Shown: piece after piece, positions 25,309 to 34,448 of the stretch
Numbering within the stretch: the stretch's first letter is position 1
Layout of the letters: each line of letters opens with the position of its first letter
Assembly: GCF_016907755.1 (NCBI RefSeq)
Contig: NZ_JAFBCN010000001.1
Coordinates: 806,001 to 870,000 of the forward strand
Reading direction: 5' to 3'
DNA length: 64,000 bases
Source: Cellulosimicrobium cellulans
GTDB taxonomy: Bacteria > Actinomycetota > Actinomycetes > Actinomycetales > Cellulomonadaceae
Translations under genes and position numbers: made by a program
Notes under the pieces: generated by a model
What the model was told of the DNA's origin: nothing
The model's input: only the letters and a program-made list of their open reading frames with translations
The model's database searches: none

Positions 25309-25805
25309 CCGCGCACCACCGATCGGGCGCGGTCGATCGAGTCCTCGGCGTCGGTCGCGCGCGCCGCGGGGTCGTTGTCGTGGTCCGCGAACGACGGCCG
25401 GTAGTACCGCGCGATGACCTGGGTGAGCCGCCCCGCCTCGCCGATCTGCTGGATCTCGGAGAGTGTCATGGACGACGCGTCCTGCCCGAGCCGACCGGTC
25501 GCGAAGCCGCGCATCTCGGCCGAGAGCGCGAGGTGCAGCGCCCGCTCGTCGAGCTCGCCCGCGCGGAACCGCTCCGCGACGGCGTCGAGCCGCCGCTCGT
25601 ACTCGGCGCGCAGCGAGGCGTACGGGTCGTAGGGGCCGGTGGGGAGCAGGGGCGCGACGGGCGGCACGGCCTTCTCCGCCGCGCTCGCGCGCGTCAGCCA
25701 GATCACGAGGAACACGACGGCGGCCGCCGCGAGGATCGCCACGATCCCCAGGACGGTCCACCACCCCGAGTAGCCCACGGGGTCGACGAGCTCATCGACG
25801 GGCAC
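25302..25805 (-). CDS. Single-pass membrane protein of the MoxR-VWA operon (DUF4381-like position)
   Basis: 167 residues, GTG start. One helix at about 17-38 (VLGIVAILAAAAVVFLVIWL) and then a helical cytoplasmic region rich in charged residues (YDPYASLRAEYERRLDAVAERF). It overlaps the DUF58 gene by 14 bp and the VWA gene by 7 bp. The small membrane protein between DUF58 and VWA in Bat operons is often DUF4381; sequence identity to that family is not certain here. Confidence 0.8.
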   Translation of the reverse strand: MPVDELVDPVGYSGWWTVLGIVAILAAAAVVFLVIWLTRASAAEKAVPPVAPLLPTGPYDPYASLRAEYERRLDAVAERFRAGELDERALHLALSAEMRGFATGRLGQDASSMTLSEIQQIGEAGRLTQVIARYYRPSFADHDNDPAARATDAEDSIDRARSVVRGW

Positions 25806-26694
25806 GCTTCTGCCTCCCCAGGAGCTCGACGAACCGCTGCACGACGTCGTCCGACCCCTCGACGAGCACGCCCTCGACCTGGAGCGCGCGCAGCCGCTCC
25901 GCCACCTCGGCCCGCCGCGCGGCGAGGGCCTGGGCGGCGGGCTCGGCGAGCGCGGCCCGGCCGCGCAGGAACGCCGGCAGGCGCAGCGTCCCGTCGACGT
26001 CCGCGACCTCGCCCGTGGCGTGCGGCCCGACGCCCGCGCTCACGGGCGAGAGGTCCGCGACCTGGACGACCATGACCTCGTGGCGCACGCGCAGCGACCG
26101 CAGGAGCTGCTCGTGCTCGGCCTCGGGCCGCGCCTCGTCCGTCACGACCACGATCAGCGAACGGCGTCGGAACGCGGACCGGGCGCGGTCCAGCGGCCGA
26201 CCCAGGTCGCTCGCGGGCGCGTCGGGACGCCACAGGTCCTCCACCGTGCGCAGCAGCACCTCGAGGTCCTGCGTGCTCGCGCGGGGCGGGAGCTGGACGA
26301 GCCGCCGGGCGTCGCCCGCGACGAGCGCGACCCGGTCGCCGCGGTCGCGCGCGAGGTAGGCGACGAGCGCGCAGCAGAAGCTCGCGACCTCCGCCTTGGT
26401 CTCGCCGCTCGGGGCGGTCGCGCCCATCGTGCGCCCGGTGTCGACCACGAGCACGAGGTTGAGGTTCGACTCGCGCACGAACCGGCGGATGATCGGCAGC
26501 CCCGCGCGCGCGGACGACTTCCAGTCGATGTCGCCGACGTCCTCGCCGGGCGCGTACAGGTGCAGGTCGTCGAAGTCCTGGCCGTGCCCCTTGAAGACCG
26601 ACCGGTGCCGTCCCTCGAGCAGGCCGGACGCCCGGCGCGCGACCGGCAGGTCGAGCCGGGCCCGGACCTGGGCGAGACGGGAGACGTCGGGCAC
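25792..26694 (-). CDS. DUF58 domain-containing protein
   Basis: 300 residues from GTG with GAGAG upstream. The DUF58 signature LYAPGEDVGDIDWKSSARAG (about residues 46-65) is clear, followed by a VWA-like fold (LVLVVDTGRTMGA; here D-T-G replaces the MIDAS start). DUF58 proteins accompany MoxR ATPases. The gene starts 31 bp after the moxR stop. Function in actinobacteria is unknown. Confidence 0.92.
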   Translation of the reverse strand: MPDVSRLAQVRARLDLPVARRASGLLEGRHRSVFKGHGQDFDDLHLYAPGEDVGDIDWKSSARAGLPIIRRFVRESNLNLVLVVDTGRTMGATAPSGETKAEVASFCCALVAYLARDRGDRVALVAGDARRLVQLPPRASTQDLEVLLRTVEDLWRPDAPASDLGRPLDRARSAFRRRSLIVVVTDEARPEAEHEQLLRSLRVRHEVMVVQVADLSPVSAGVGPHATGEVADVDGTLRLPAFLRGRAALAEPAAQALAARRAEVAERLRALQVEGVLVEGSDDVVQRFVELLGRQKRARR

Positions 26695-26725
26695 GTGGTG
26701 CTCTCTCGAGAGGGTGAGGGGTCGC

Positions 26726-27724
26726 TCAGGGCGTGGGGACGGCGTCGAACACGGCGTCCACGAGCTGCTCCGGCGGGACGTTGTTGGCGAGCGCGTCGAA
26801 CGTGCGCACGAGGCGGTGCCGCAGGACCGAGTAGCGCACGGCCTTGATGTCGTCCGGGATGACGTACGCGCGGCCCGCGAGGATCGCGAGCGCCTGGCCC
26901 ACGCGCATGAGCGCGATGCCGCCGCGCGGCGACGCGCCCACGCGCACGTGGCGGTCGAGCCCGGGGATCGGGCGCGGGCCGGACAGCCGCGTCGTGTTGA
27001 TGAGGTCGACGACGTACCGCTTGATCGAGTCGTCCACGTACACGTCGTCGACGAGGCCGCGCAGGAAGCGGACGTCGTCGAGCGAGATCGGCTGCGCGGT
27101 GAGGGGCTGCGTCATCTGCCCGGTCGCGATGCGCTGCAGGATCTCGAGCTCCTGCGGCGGCGTCGGGTAGGTGAGCACCTCCTTCATGAGGAAGCGGTCC
27201 ATCTGGGCCTCGGGCAGCACGTAGGTGCCCTCCTCCTCGATGGGGTTCTGCGTCGCGAGCACCATGAACGGGTCGGGCAGCGCGAAGTTCTCCCCGCCGA
27301 TGGACGTCTGCTTCTCCTGCATCGCCTCGAGCATCGCCGACTGCGTCTTGGCCGAGGAGCGGTTGATCTCGTCGAGCAGCACGACGTTGGCGTGCACGGG
27401 GCCGAGCTGGGTCGTGAACTCGCCGGTCGCGTAGTTGAAGATCTGCGTGCCGACGATGTCGTTCGGCATGAGGTCCGGCGTGCACTGGATGCGGTGGAAC
27501 GAGCCGTCGACCGCGGCCGCGAGCGTCTGCGCCGCCGTCGTCTTGGCGAGCCCCGGCACCGACTCGAGCAGGATGTGGCCGCCCGCGAGGAGGGAGCTGA
27601 CTAGCGCCGTGCGCAGCGCGTCCTGGCCGACGACGCGCTGGTCGAAGACCTGGCCGACGCGCTTGAGCAGGTGGCTCGCGCGGTCGAGGTCCTGCGTCGA
27701 GATGCTGCCGTGCCCTGCGGCCAT
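26726..27724 (-). CDS. MoxR family AAA+ ATPase
   Basis: 332 residues. Walker A variant ESVPGLAKTT (K61), Walker B VVLLDEINRS (D118, E119), sensor I LATQNPIEEEGTYVLPEAQMD (in part) and sensor II region VGASPRGGIALMR identify a MoxR ATPase. ATG at 27724 has CGGAGGACGATCG upstream. First gene of a six-gene operon (MoxR, DUF58, small membrane protein, two VWA proteins, acidic membrane protein). MoxR proteins act as chaperones for assembly or metal insertion in partner complexes through VWA proteins. Confidence 0.95.
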   Translation of the reverse strand: MAAGHGSISTQDLDRASHLLKRVGQVFDQRVVGQDALRTALVSSLLAGGHILLESVPGLAKTTAAQTLAAAVDGSFHRIQCTPDLMPNDIVGTQIFNYATGEFTTQLGPVHANVVLLDEINRSSAKTQSAMLEAMQEKQTSIGGENFALPDPFMVLATQNPIEEEGTYVLPEAQMDRFLMKEVLTYPTPPQELEILQRIATGQMTQPLTAQPISLDDVRFLRGLVDDVYVDDSIKRYVVDLINTTRLSGPRPIPGLDRHVRVGASPRGGIALMRVGQALAILAGRAYVIPDDIKAVRYSVLRHRLVRTFDALANNVPPEQLVDAVFDAVPTP

Positions 27725-27870
27725 CGATCGTCCTCCGGGTCGTGCGTGGTCGTGCGGGTGTGTGGTCCCGTGCGCGGCCGGAGGGGTGGACGGAGCGTCG
27801 CGAGCCCCCGGCGAACCCGGCCCAGTATGCCAGCGCGACCGTCGCCGGACCGGGCGTCGTCCACAGGCCC

Positions 27871-27892
27871 GGGTGGGGAGAGGTCCCCACCC
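27871..27892. promoter_or_regulatory. Inverted repeat in the divergent moxR/PPOX region
   Basis: GGGTGGGG-AGAGGT-CCCCACCC in the 248-bp region between divergent genes. It could be an operator or a leader hairpin; no family assigned. Confidence 0.35.
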
Positions 27893-27972
27893 CGTCTCCG
27901 CGCGGCCTCGTCTCCGGGACCGTCCGCGGGCATGTCGGGAATGTCGCGAGGGCGCCGCGAGGTTGGGCTGGC

Positions 27973-28491
27973 ATGAGCCACGACGCCGTCGGGACGACCG
28001 ACACCACCACCGCGGGAGCACCCGCCCCGGACGCCGCCCCCGCCCCCGACCGGCTCGGCGAGCCCGCGCTCCTCGCGCTCCTCGCCGCGCGCCACCAGGG
28101 CGTGCTCGCGACGGTCAAGAAGAACGGTCGCCCCCAGCTCTCCAACGTCCTCTACGCCTGGGACCCCGACGCCGGCGTCGCGCGCGTCTCGGTCACCGCG
28201 GACCGCGCCAAGACGCGCAACGCCGCGCGCGACCCACGCGTCTCGCTCCAGGTGAGCGCTGAGGACTTCTGGAGCTACGCCGTCGTCGAGGGCGACGCCG
28301 AGCTGAGCGCCGTCGCGCTGGACCCGCACGACGCCGCCGCCGACGAGCTCGTCGAGACGTTCCGGGCCGCCTCCGGGAGCGAGCACCCCGACTGGGAGGA
28401 GTTCCGGCGCGCGATGGTCGCCGACCGCCGCCAGGTGCTGCGGGTGCGCGCGACGCGGGTCTACGGGATGGCCCGGCTGCCCCGGCCCTGA
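27973..28491 (+). CDS. PPOX class F420-dependent oxidoreductase-like protein
   Basis: 172 residues. After an Ala/Pro-rich leader of about 30 residues comes a split-barrel flavin/F420-binding domain (LLAARHQGVLATVKKNGRPQ in part: GVLATVKKNGRPQLSNVLYA, VTADRAKTRNAARDPRVSL) ending with LRVRATRVYGMARLP. Members reduce diverse substrates with F420H2 or FMN. It stands alone, divergent from moxR. Whether the cofactor is F420 or FMN cannot be decided here. Confidence 0.85.
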   Translation: MSHDAVGTTDTTTAGAPAPDAAPAPDRLGEPALLALLAARHQGVLATVKKNGRPQLSNVLYAWDPDAGVARVSVTADRAKTRNAARDPRVSLQVSAEDFWSYAVVEGDAELSAVALDPHDAAADELVETFRAASGSEHPDWEEFRRAMVADRRQVLRVRATRVYGMARLPRP

Positions 28492-28569
28492 CGCGGTGGG
28501 CGGGCGTCGTGACCGCCGTCGTCCACAGGCGATGACCGGAGGGGTCCGCGCGCTCGCTACCCTGGTCCG

Positions 28570-30717
28570 GTGACCACGACTGCCCTGCGCCGCGCGCCGT
28601 CGGACGCCCGACCCGCGAACCCGTGGTGGCTCGTCCTCGCCGGACCGTTCGCCGTCGTCGTCGCGGTCGTCGCGGTGCTCGCCGCCGGCGCGTTCTCGGC
28701 CGCGTTCACCGTCCCGGCCGGCTTCCCCGACCCCGGCGCGCTCGCGCGCCTCGGCACGCCCGTCGTCACGGTCCTCACCGAGCTCGCCGTCGCGCTGACG
28801 CTCGGCTCGCTCGTCCTCGCGGCGTGCGTGCTGCCCGCCGGGACGCCGGTGCGCAAGGCGCTCGGGGTCGCGGGCGCGGCGGCGGCGACGTGGGCCGTGC
28901 TGTCGGTCGTGCAGGTCGTGCTGCGCTACTCCTCGATCTCGAGCACGCCGATCACGGGCCCGACGTTCGGCGACCAGCTCGGCCTCTTCGTCTCGCAGGT
29001 CAGCCTGGGCCGCAACTACCTCGCGATCATCGTCGTCGCGGCGCTGACGTCCGCGGCCGCGCTCGCGGTGCGCGGTGCCACGGGCGCGATGTGGACGGCT
29101 GCCCTCGCGCTCGTCGCGATCGCGATGCAGGCGAACACGGGCCACGCCGCGGGCGCCGTGAGCCACGAGCTCGCCGTCTCCTCGATGTTCCTCCACCTGG
29201 CCGGGGCGGCGCTGTGGGTCGGCGGCCTGGGGACGCTCGCCGTCGTGCGCGTGCGCGGCGGGCTGGGACGCGCCGACTTCGCGTCGTCGGTCGCGCGGTA
29301 CTCCGCGATCGCGCTGTGGTGCTACGTCGCCGTCGCCGTCTCCGGCATCGCGAACGCGAGCCTGCGCGTCGACACGCTCGCGGGCCTGACCACCGACTAC
29401 GGCATCCTCCTGCTCACCAAGCTCGCCCTGCTGCTGGTCCTCGGTGCCGTCGGGTTCGCGCACCGCGAGCTCGTCGTGCGGCGGCTCTCCGGCCCGACGG
29501 CGGTCGCGCGGCCGGGCGCCGGCGGTGCGTCGTCGAAGGGTTCCTCGAAGCCCGCGGCGAAGGTCTCGTCGAACGGCTTGTCGAGCAAGGCGGCGACGTC
29601 GTCGCCCACGGGCGCGAAGGGCGCCGCCGCCGAGGGTACGCGCTGGCTGTTCTGGCGCCTCGTCGCGGTCGAGCTCGCGATCATGGGCGCGGTGTCCGGG
29701 GTCGCCGTCGCGCTCGGGTCGACCGCGCCGCCGGTGCCGCAGGAGGAGCCGCTCGACACCTCCGCCGCGTATCAGGTGACCGGGCACGCGCTGCCGCCCG
29801 AGCCGACGCTCGCGCGCTGGTTCACCGAGTGGCGCTGGGACCTGCTGCCCGCGTTCGCGTGCGTCGCGGCGCTCGTCGTCTACCTGCGCTGGGTGCGCCG
29901 CCTCGCGAAGCGCGGCGACTCGTGGTCCGTAGGGCGCACCGTGTCCTGGTGCGTCGGGATCCTCATCCTCTTCTGGGTGACCTCGGGCGGACCGGCCATG
30001 TACGGCCACGTGCTGTTCAGCGCGCACATGGTCCAGCACATGATCCTCGCGATGGTCGTGCCGATCTTCCTCGTGCTCGCAGCGCCCGTGACGCTGCTCC
30101 TGCGCGCCGTGCCGCCGCGCAAGGACGGGTCGCGCGGGCCGCGCGAGTGGGTGCTCGCGATCGTGACGTCGCGCGTGGGCCAGTTCTTCGCCAACCCGAT
30201 CGTCGCCGCGGTGAACTTCGCCGGCTCGATGATCGTCTTCTACTACACGCCCGCGTTCGAGTACGCCCTGACGACGTACGCCGGGCACCTCGCGATGCTC
30301 GCGCACTTCACGCTCGCGGGGTACCTGTTCGCCAACGCGCTCGTCGGGATCGACCCCGGACCGCACCGCCCGCCCTACCCGCAGCGGCTGCTCCTGCTCT
30401 TCGCGACCATGGCGTTCCACGCGTTCTTCGGCGTCGCGCTGACGTCGGGCGAGGTGCTGCTCGTGCCGGAGTGGTTCGGTCTGCTCGGCCGCGAGTGGGG
30501 CCCGAGCGCGATCGCCGACCAGCAGCGCGGCGGCGGCGTGGCCTGGGGCATCGGCGAGCTCCCGACGCTGATCCTCGCGATCGTCGTCGCGGTCATGTGG
30601 ACGCGCTCCGACGAGCGCGAGGCCCGGCGGAGCGACCGCCAGGCCGACCGCGACGGCGACGCCGAGCTCCAGGAGTACAACGCCATGCTCGCCGAGATGT
30701 CGAAGCGCGACGACTGA
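28570..30717 (+). CDS. Bifunctional copper resistance protein CopD / cytochrome c oxidase assembly protein CtaG
   Basis: 715 residues with many membrane helices. The first half resembles CopD (LALVAIAMQANTGHAAGAV, SMFLHLAGAALWVGGLGTLAVV); after a Ser/Lys/Ala-rich cytoplasmic linker (about 315-360) the second half is CtaG/caa3-type assembly factor (HVLFSAHMVQHMILAMVVPIF, TLAGYLFANALVGIDPGPHRP in part, AFHAFFGVAL). The fusion is common in actinobacteria and links copper import across the membrane to CuA/CuB centre assembly. GTG start; TACCCT seven bases upstream could be the -10 of a leaderless transcript. Confidence 0.93.
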   Translation: MTTTALRRAPSDARPANPWWLVLAGPFAVVVAVVAVLAAGAFSAAFTVPAGFPDPGALARLGTPVVTVLTELAVALTLGSLVLAACVLPAGTPVRKALGVAGAAAATWAVLSVVQVVLRYSSISSTPITGPTFGDQLGLFVSQVSLGRNYLAIIVVAALTSAAALAVRGATGAMWTAALALVAIAMQANTGHAAGAVSHELAVSSMFLHLAGAALWVGGLGTLAVVRVRGGLGRADFASSVARYSAIALWCYVAVAVSGIANASLRVDTLAGLTTDYGILLLTKLALLLVLGAVGFAHRELVVRRLSGPTAVARPGAGGASSKGSSKPAAKVSSNGLSSKAATSSPTGAKGAAAEGTRWLFWRLVAVELAIMGAVSGVAVALGSTAPPVPQEEPLDTSAAYQVTGHALPPEPTLARWFTEWRWDLLPAFACVAALVVYLRWVRRLAKRGDSWSVGRTVSWCVGILILFWVTSGGPAMYGHVLFSAHMVQHMILAMVVPIFLVLAAPVTLLLRAVPPRKDGSRGPREWVLAIVTSRVGQFFANPIVAAVNFAGSMIVFYYTPAFEYALTTYAGHLAMLAHFTLAGYLFANALVGIDPGPHRPPYPQRLLLLFATMAFHAFFGVALTSGEVLLVPEWFGLLGREWGPSAIADQQRGGGVAWGIGELPTLILAIVVAVMWTRSDEREARRSDRQADRDGDAELQEYNAMLAEMSKRDD

Positions 30718-30730
30718 CCCCCCTCCCCGC

Positions 30731-30785
30731 CGAACACGACCTTGCTGTCGTTATCGGACCGATCACGACAGCAACCCCGTGTTCG
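30731..30785. repeat. Family A hairpin, copy 1
   Basis: Nearly perfect 55-bp stem-loop: CGAACACG/CGTGTTCG, TTGCTGTCGT/ACGACAGCAA and ATCGG-A-CCGAT nested. It lies between convergent genes, and the TGA of the minus-strand gene (30763-30765) is inside it. Confidence 0.85.
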
Positions 30786-31764
30786 ACAGCGCGGAGCCTC
30801 GTGCTCGTGCGAGGTGGCGACGCAGCGACGTCGTCATGCGACCCGGCCGGCTCGTCCCGGGCTGCATCAGGTCCCGACCGGTGAAGCGAAGAACCTCCAC
30901 CCCGCCGTGGCTCACGAGCGCGTTCTGACGCGAGCGGTCGCGCAGGAGCGCGTCGGGCGAGCCGTGGACGTCCGTCCCGTCCATCTCGCCGATCAGCCAC
31001 CGCCCCCGGGGCAGCCGCCACCCGAGATCTCCGCGCCCGACGAACGTGCCGTCGTCGACCACGTCGACCTGGAGGTCGTCGGGTGCCAGCCCGACGTCCG
31101 CGCACTCCAGGCGAGCGAACGTCTCGAGCGGTGACTCGGACCGCGCGTCCGACTCGGCCCACCAGGCGTGCGTCCGCGCGACACCCCGCCGCCCCCGGGC
31201 GAGGTCGTGGGCGCGAGCCAGGCCGTCGGCGTCGAGGAGCCCGAGGTGGCCGGCGCTGTCCATCGCCGCGACGGCACGTCGCCGGCCCATCTCCGGGACC
31301 GCCTGGGCCAGCGCCCAGTCGGGGCTCGCGACGAATCGGCCGGCGACCTGGACGACGGTCATCCCGTCGTCGAACTGGCGCAGCCGGATCCCGTCGCGCG
31401 GCAGCGCTCCCCGCGCCCCGGGGAGCGTCGCCTGCGGCACGACGCGCGTGCTGATCCCCTGGACACCGAGAAGGACGAGCGCGCACGGGCCGACGGCGAT
31501 CGCCTCGGGTCCGTACGCGAGGAGCGCGAGCCAGGCGGCCCGGAGCCGAAGGTGGTCGTGCACCCGGGGGTCCGATGGCGCGACCAGCCCCGGCATCGCC
31601 TCGAACACCCCTCGCGTGGGTCGGCGCCAGCGGCCCTGGTCGACGAGTCGTGAGCGGCGGTTCGCGTTCACCCCGTGCGCGTCGCACTGGGAGGCGGAGA
31701 CGAGCCCCGCCTGATGCTCGGCGAGGACGAGGAGCTCGGTCGGGACGGTGGTCAGTGTGCGCAC
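30763..31764 (-). CDS. AbiEi-N/DUF559-like protein (winged helix plus Vsr-like nuclease fold)
   Basis: About 333 residues from the GTG at 31764; the start is uncertain because GGAG abuts the codon, and upstream in-frame starts exist. The N-terminus resembles the AbiEi-type winged helix (LAEHQAGLVSASQCDAHGV...GRWRRPTRGVFE). The C-terminal part has the layout of DUF559/Vsr-like nucleases (SPLETFARLECADVG, DDLQVDVVDDGTFVGRGDLG, LIGEMDGTDVHG, DALLRDRSRQNAL, VLRFTGRDL). Such proteins are frequent and solitary in actinobacteria; no toxin partner lies beside it. The last residues (SNTGLLS) and the stop are provided by the family A hairpin. Confidence 0.7.
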   Translation of the reverse strand: MRTLTTVPTELLVLAEHQAGLVSASQCDAHGVNANRRSRLVDQGRWRRPTRGVFEAMPGLVAPSDPRVHDHLRLRAAWLALLAYGPEAIAVGPCALVLLGVQGISTRVVPQATLPGARGALPRDGIRLRQFDDGMTVVQVAGRFVASPDWALAQAVPEMGRRRAVAAMDSAGHLGLLDADGLARAHDLARGRRGVARTHAWWAESDARSESPLETFARLECADVGLAPDDLQVDVVDDGTFVGRGDLGWRLPRGRWLIGEMDGTDVHGSPDALLRDRSRQNALVSHGGVEVLRFTGRDLMQPGTSRPGRMTTSLRRHLARARGSALSNTGLLS

Positions 31765-31933
31765 CTCCGGATCTGACCAGAGGCCTGCCCGGCCGCGCAC
31801 CGGCGGGGTGCGCAGGCTGTGGACAGCGATCACGGAACGGGGCCCTGTGGACGGCCCCGTTCCGCGTACCCCGGGGACGACAGCCCGAGCCCTCGGTGCG
31901 CGCGGGCGCCCCGACCACGACCTTGCGCGGTGT

Positions 31934-31989
31934 CGAGGACGAGGTTGCTGGCGTTCTGGGCCCCAGAACGCCAGCAACCTCGTGTTCGG
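31934..31989. repeat. Family A hairpin, copy 2
   Basis: GAGGTTGCTGGCGTTCTGGG and its complement (arms 31941-31960 and 31962-31981) with outer CGAGGACG/CGTGTTCG. It lies in the 266-bp region between divergent genes, 41 bp upstream of the peptidase start. Confidence 0.8.
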
Positions 31990-32030
31990 CAAGGTCGGGG
32001 TGGGGGGCGCTGCCGTGATAGGACGTACGG

Positions 32031-34343
32031 GTGAGTAACGACGCCGCCACGCCCGGTATCTCCGGCCCCTCCGAGACCCCGTTCCACGATCTCGACCACT
32101 ACCTCGCGATCCCTCGGGTCGGGGGGCTCGCGCTCTCGCCCGACGGGGCGCGCCTGGTCACGACCGTGCAGACGCTCGACCCGCAGCGCACCGGGTACCG
32201 GACCGCGCTGTGGGAGGTCGACCCGGCGGGGGAGGCCCCGGCGCGTCGGCTCACGCGCAGCACCAAGGGGGAGTCGAGCGCGACGTTCACGGGGGCGGGT
32301 GACGTCCTGTTCACGTCGGCACGGCCCGACCCGGACGGCGGGTCCGACGACGACCCGAAGGCCGCGCTGTGGCTGCTCCCGGCCGGGGGCGGCGAGGCGC
32401 GCGTCGTCGCAACGGCGCCCGCGGGCGTGAGCGGCCCGCTCGCCGCGACGGACGCGCCGGTGGTCTCGGTCGCGGCGTCGGTGCTGCCGAGCGCGCGCGA
32501 CCTCGCGCACGACGCCGAGCTCCGGTCCGCGCGCAAGGACGCCAAGGTCGCGGCGATCCTGCACAGCGCGTACCCGGTGCGCCAGTGGGACCACGACCGC
32601 GGCCCGGACGAGGCGCACCGGTTCGTCGGCGACCTCACGGCGCTCGTGGACGAGCCCGCGCACCCGCTCCCGGACCCGGCCGGGTCCTCCGCCGAGGATG
32701 CCGGACGGGAGGCAGCCGCCCACGACCCCCGGCTCCTCGACCTGCACGACGTGACCCGCGGCGTCGGGCAGGGGAGCGCCCCGGGCCGTGCGCTGCACGA
32801 CCACTCCGCGGACCTGTCCGCCGACGGCACGACCCTCGTCACGACCTGGCAGGTCGCCGGCCCCGGGCCGCAGGTGCGCAACACGCTCGTCGCGATCGAC
32901 ACCGCGACGGGCGCACGGCGCACGCTCGTCGACGAGCCGAGCGCGGAGGCGCACTGGCCGCGCATCTCGCCCGACGGCGCGTGGGTCGCGTTCGTGCGCG
33001 AGACGATCTCGACGCCGCACCAGGCGCCGGAGGAGAGCCTCGCCGTCGTGCCGCTGCACGCGCCGGACGGGCCGGCCGGGGTGTCGACCGCGGACGTCCC
33101 CGCCGTGCACGACGACTCCGCGACGACGCGCGCCGAGAACCACGCGACCCCGCGCACGCTCGTGCCGCACTGGGACCGCTGGCCGACGTCGCTGCGCTGG
33201 CTCCCCGACGGCTCGGGCCTGCTCGTCACGGCCGACGACGACGGCCGCGGGCCGGTCTTCCTCGTCGCCTTCTCCCCGGACGGCGCGACGGAGAACGGCA
33301 CCGCCGAGCGCGTGACGAGCGCCGACGCCGTCTTCACGGACGTGCAGGTCGCGCCCGACGGACGCACGGCCTACGCGCTGCGCACGAGCTACCTCGAGCC
33401 GTCGCACCCGGTGCGCATCGACGTCGGGGCGTTCCTCGGCTCCGGCGAGGCGGGCGGCCGCACCCCGGTGCCCGCGACGCCGCTGCGCGGCCCGGTCGCG
33501 ACGCCCGACCTCCCGGGCACGCTCGTCGACGTCGAGACCGCCGCGGCGGACGACGTGCGCGTGCGCGGCTGGCTCGCCCTGCCGCACGGTGCGTCGGCGG
33601 AGAACCCGGCGCCGCTGCTGCTGTGGATCCACGGCGGCCCGCTCGGGTCGTGGAACGCGTGGAGCTGGCGCTGGAACCCGTGGCTGATGGTCGCGCGCGG
33701 GTACGCGGTGCTGCTGCCGGACCCGGCGCTGTCGACGGGGTACGGGCAGGACTTCGTGCAGCGCGGGTGGGGCGCGTGGGGCAAGGCCCCGTACACCGAC
33801 CTGCTCGCGATCACCGACGCGGTGGAGGCGCGTCCGGAGGTCGACGCGTCGCGCACGGCCGCGATGGGCGGGTCGTTCGGCGGGTACATGGCCAACTGGG
33901 TCGCGGGCCACACGGACCGCTTCCGCGCGATCGTCACGCACGCGAGCCTGTGGGCGCTGGACCAGTTCGGCCCGACGACGGACCACGCGTACTACTGGGC
34001 GCGCGAGATGACGCCGGAGATGGCGCTCGACAACAGCCCGCACCGGTTCGTGGGCGACATCGTGACCCCGATGCTCGTGATCCACGGCGACAAGGACTAC
34101 CGCGTCCCGATCGGCGAGGGGCTGCGGCTCTGGTACGAGCTGCTCGAGTCGTCGGGCCTGCCCGCCGGGGCCGACGGCGAGACGATCCACCGGTTCCTGT
34201 TCTACCCGGACGAGAACCACTGGGTCCTCCAGCCGCAGCACGCGAAGGTCTGGTACCAGGTGGTGCATGCGTTCCTCGCCGAGCACGTGCTCGGTGCCAC
34301 GCCGGGCGAGGGCGACGCCGAGCTGCCGACGACGCTCGGCTGA
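32031..34343 (+). CDS. S9 family prolyl oligopeptidase-like serine peptidase
   Basis: 770 residues. The N-terminal 500 residues are a beta-propeller with repeated PDG motifs (LSPDGARLVTTVQT, ISPDGAWVAFVRE, VAPDGRTAYAL), and the C-terminal alpha/beta-hydrolase domain has LLLWIHGGPLGSWNAWSW, S615 in GGSFGGYMAN, D689 in HGDKDYRVP and H730 in DENHWV. It should cleave peptides, probably in the cytoplasm as no signal peptide is seen. GTG start without a clear Shine-Dalgarno; TAGGAC six bases upstream may be the -10 of a leaderless mRNA. Confidence 0.94.
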   Translation: MSNDAATPGISGPSETPFHDLDHYLAIPRVGGLALSPDGARLVTTVQTLDPQRTGYRTALWEVDPAGEAPARRLTRSTKGESSATFTGAGDVLFTSARPDPDGGSDDDPKAALWLLPAGGGEARVVATAPAGVSGPLAATDAPVVSVAASVLPSARDLAHDAELRSARKDAKVAAILHSAYPVRQWDHDRGPDEAHRFVGDLTALVDEPAHPLPDPAGSSAEDAGREAAAHDPRLLDLHDVTRGVGQGSAPGRALHDHSADLSADGTTLVTTWQVAGPGPQVRNTLVAIDTATGARRTLVDEPSAEAHWPRISPDGAWVAFVRETISTPHQAPEESLAVVPLHAPDGPAGVSTADVPAVHDDSATTRAENHATPRTLVPHWDRWPTSLRWLPDGSGLLVTADDDGRGPVFLVAFSPDGATENGTAERVTSADAVFTDVQVAPDGRTAYALRTSYLEPSHPVRIDVGAFLGSGEAGGRTPVPATPLRGPVATPDLPGTLVDVETAAADDVRVRGWLALPHGASAENPAPLLLWIHGGPLGSWNAWSWRWNPWLMVARGYAVLLPDPALSTGYGQDFVQRGWGAWGKAPYTDLLAITDAVEARPEVDASRTAAMGGSFGGYMANWVAGHTDRFRAIVTHASLWALDQFGPTTDHAYYWAREMTPEMALDNSPHRFVGDIVTPMLVIHGDKDYRVPIGEGLRLWYELLESSGLPAGADGETIHRFLFYPDENHWVLQPQHAKVWYQVVHAFLAEHVLGATPGEGDAELPTTLG

Positions 34344-34361
34344 GCACGGGTCCACGCGCTC

Positions 34362-34417
34362 TCGAGCACGGGGTTGCTGTCGATATCGGCTCGATGACGA
34401 CAGCAACCTCGTGGTCG
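34362..34417. repeat. Family A hairpin, copy 3
   Basis: Arms CGAGCACGGGGTTGCTGTCG and CGACAGCAACCTCGTGGTCG with inner ATCG/CGAT. It sits between the convergent peptidase and sigma factor genes, a position where it can end transcription from both sides. Confidence 0.8.
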
Positions 34418-34448
34418 ACGCCCTGAGGGGGACGTGTTGGGGGACGCG

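Noticed and set aside
19573-28520. TCCACAGG motifs (19575, 27860, 28520) as DnaA boxes or an origin
   Set aside because: They are isolated, lack TTATCCACA-like flanks and no replication genes are near.
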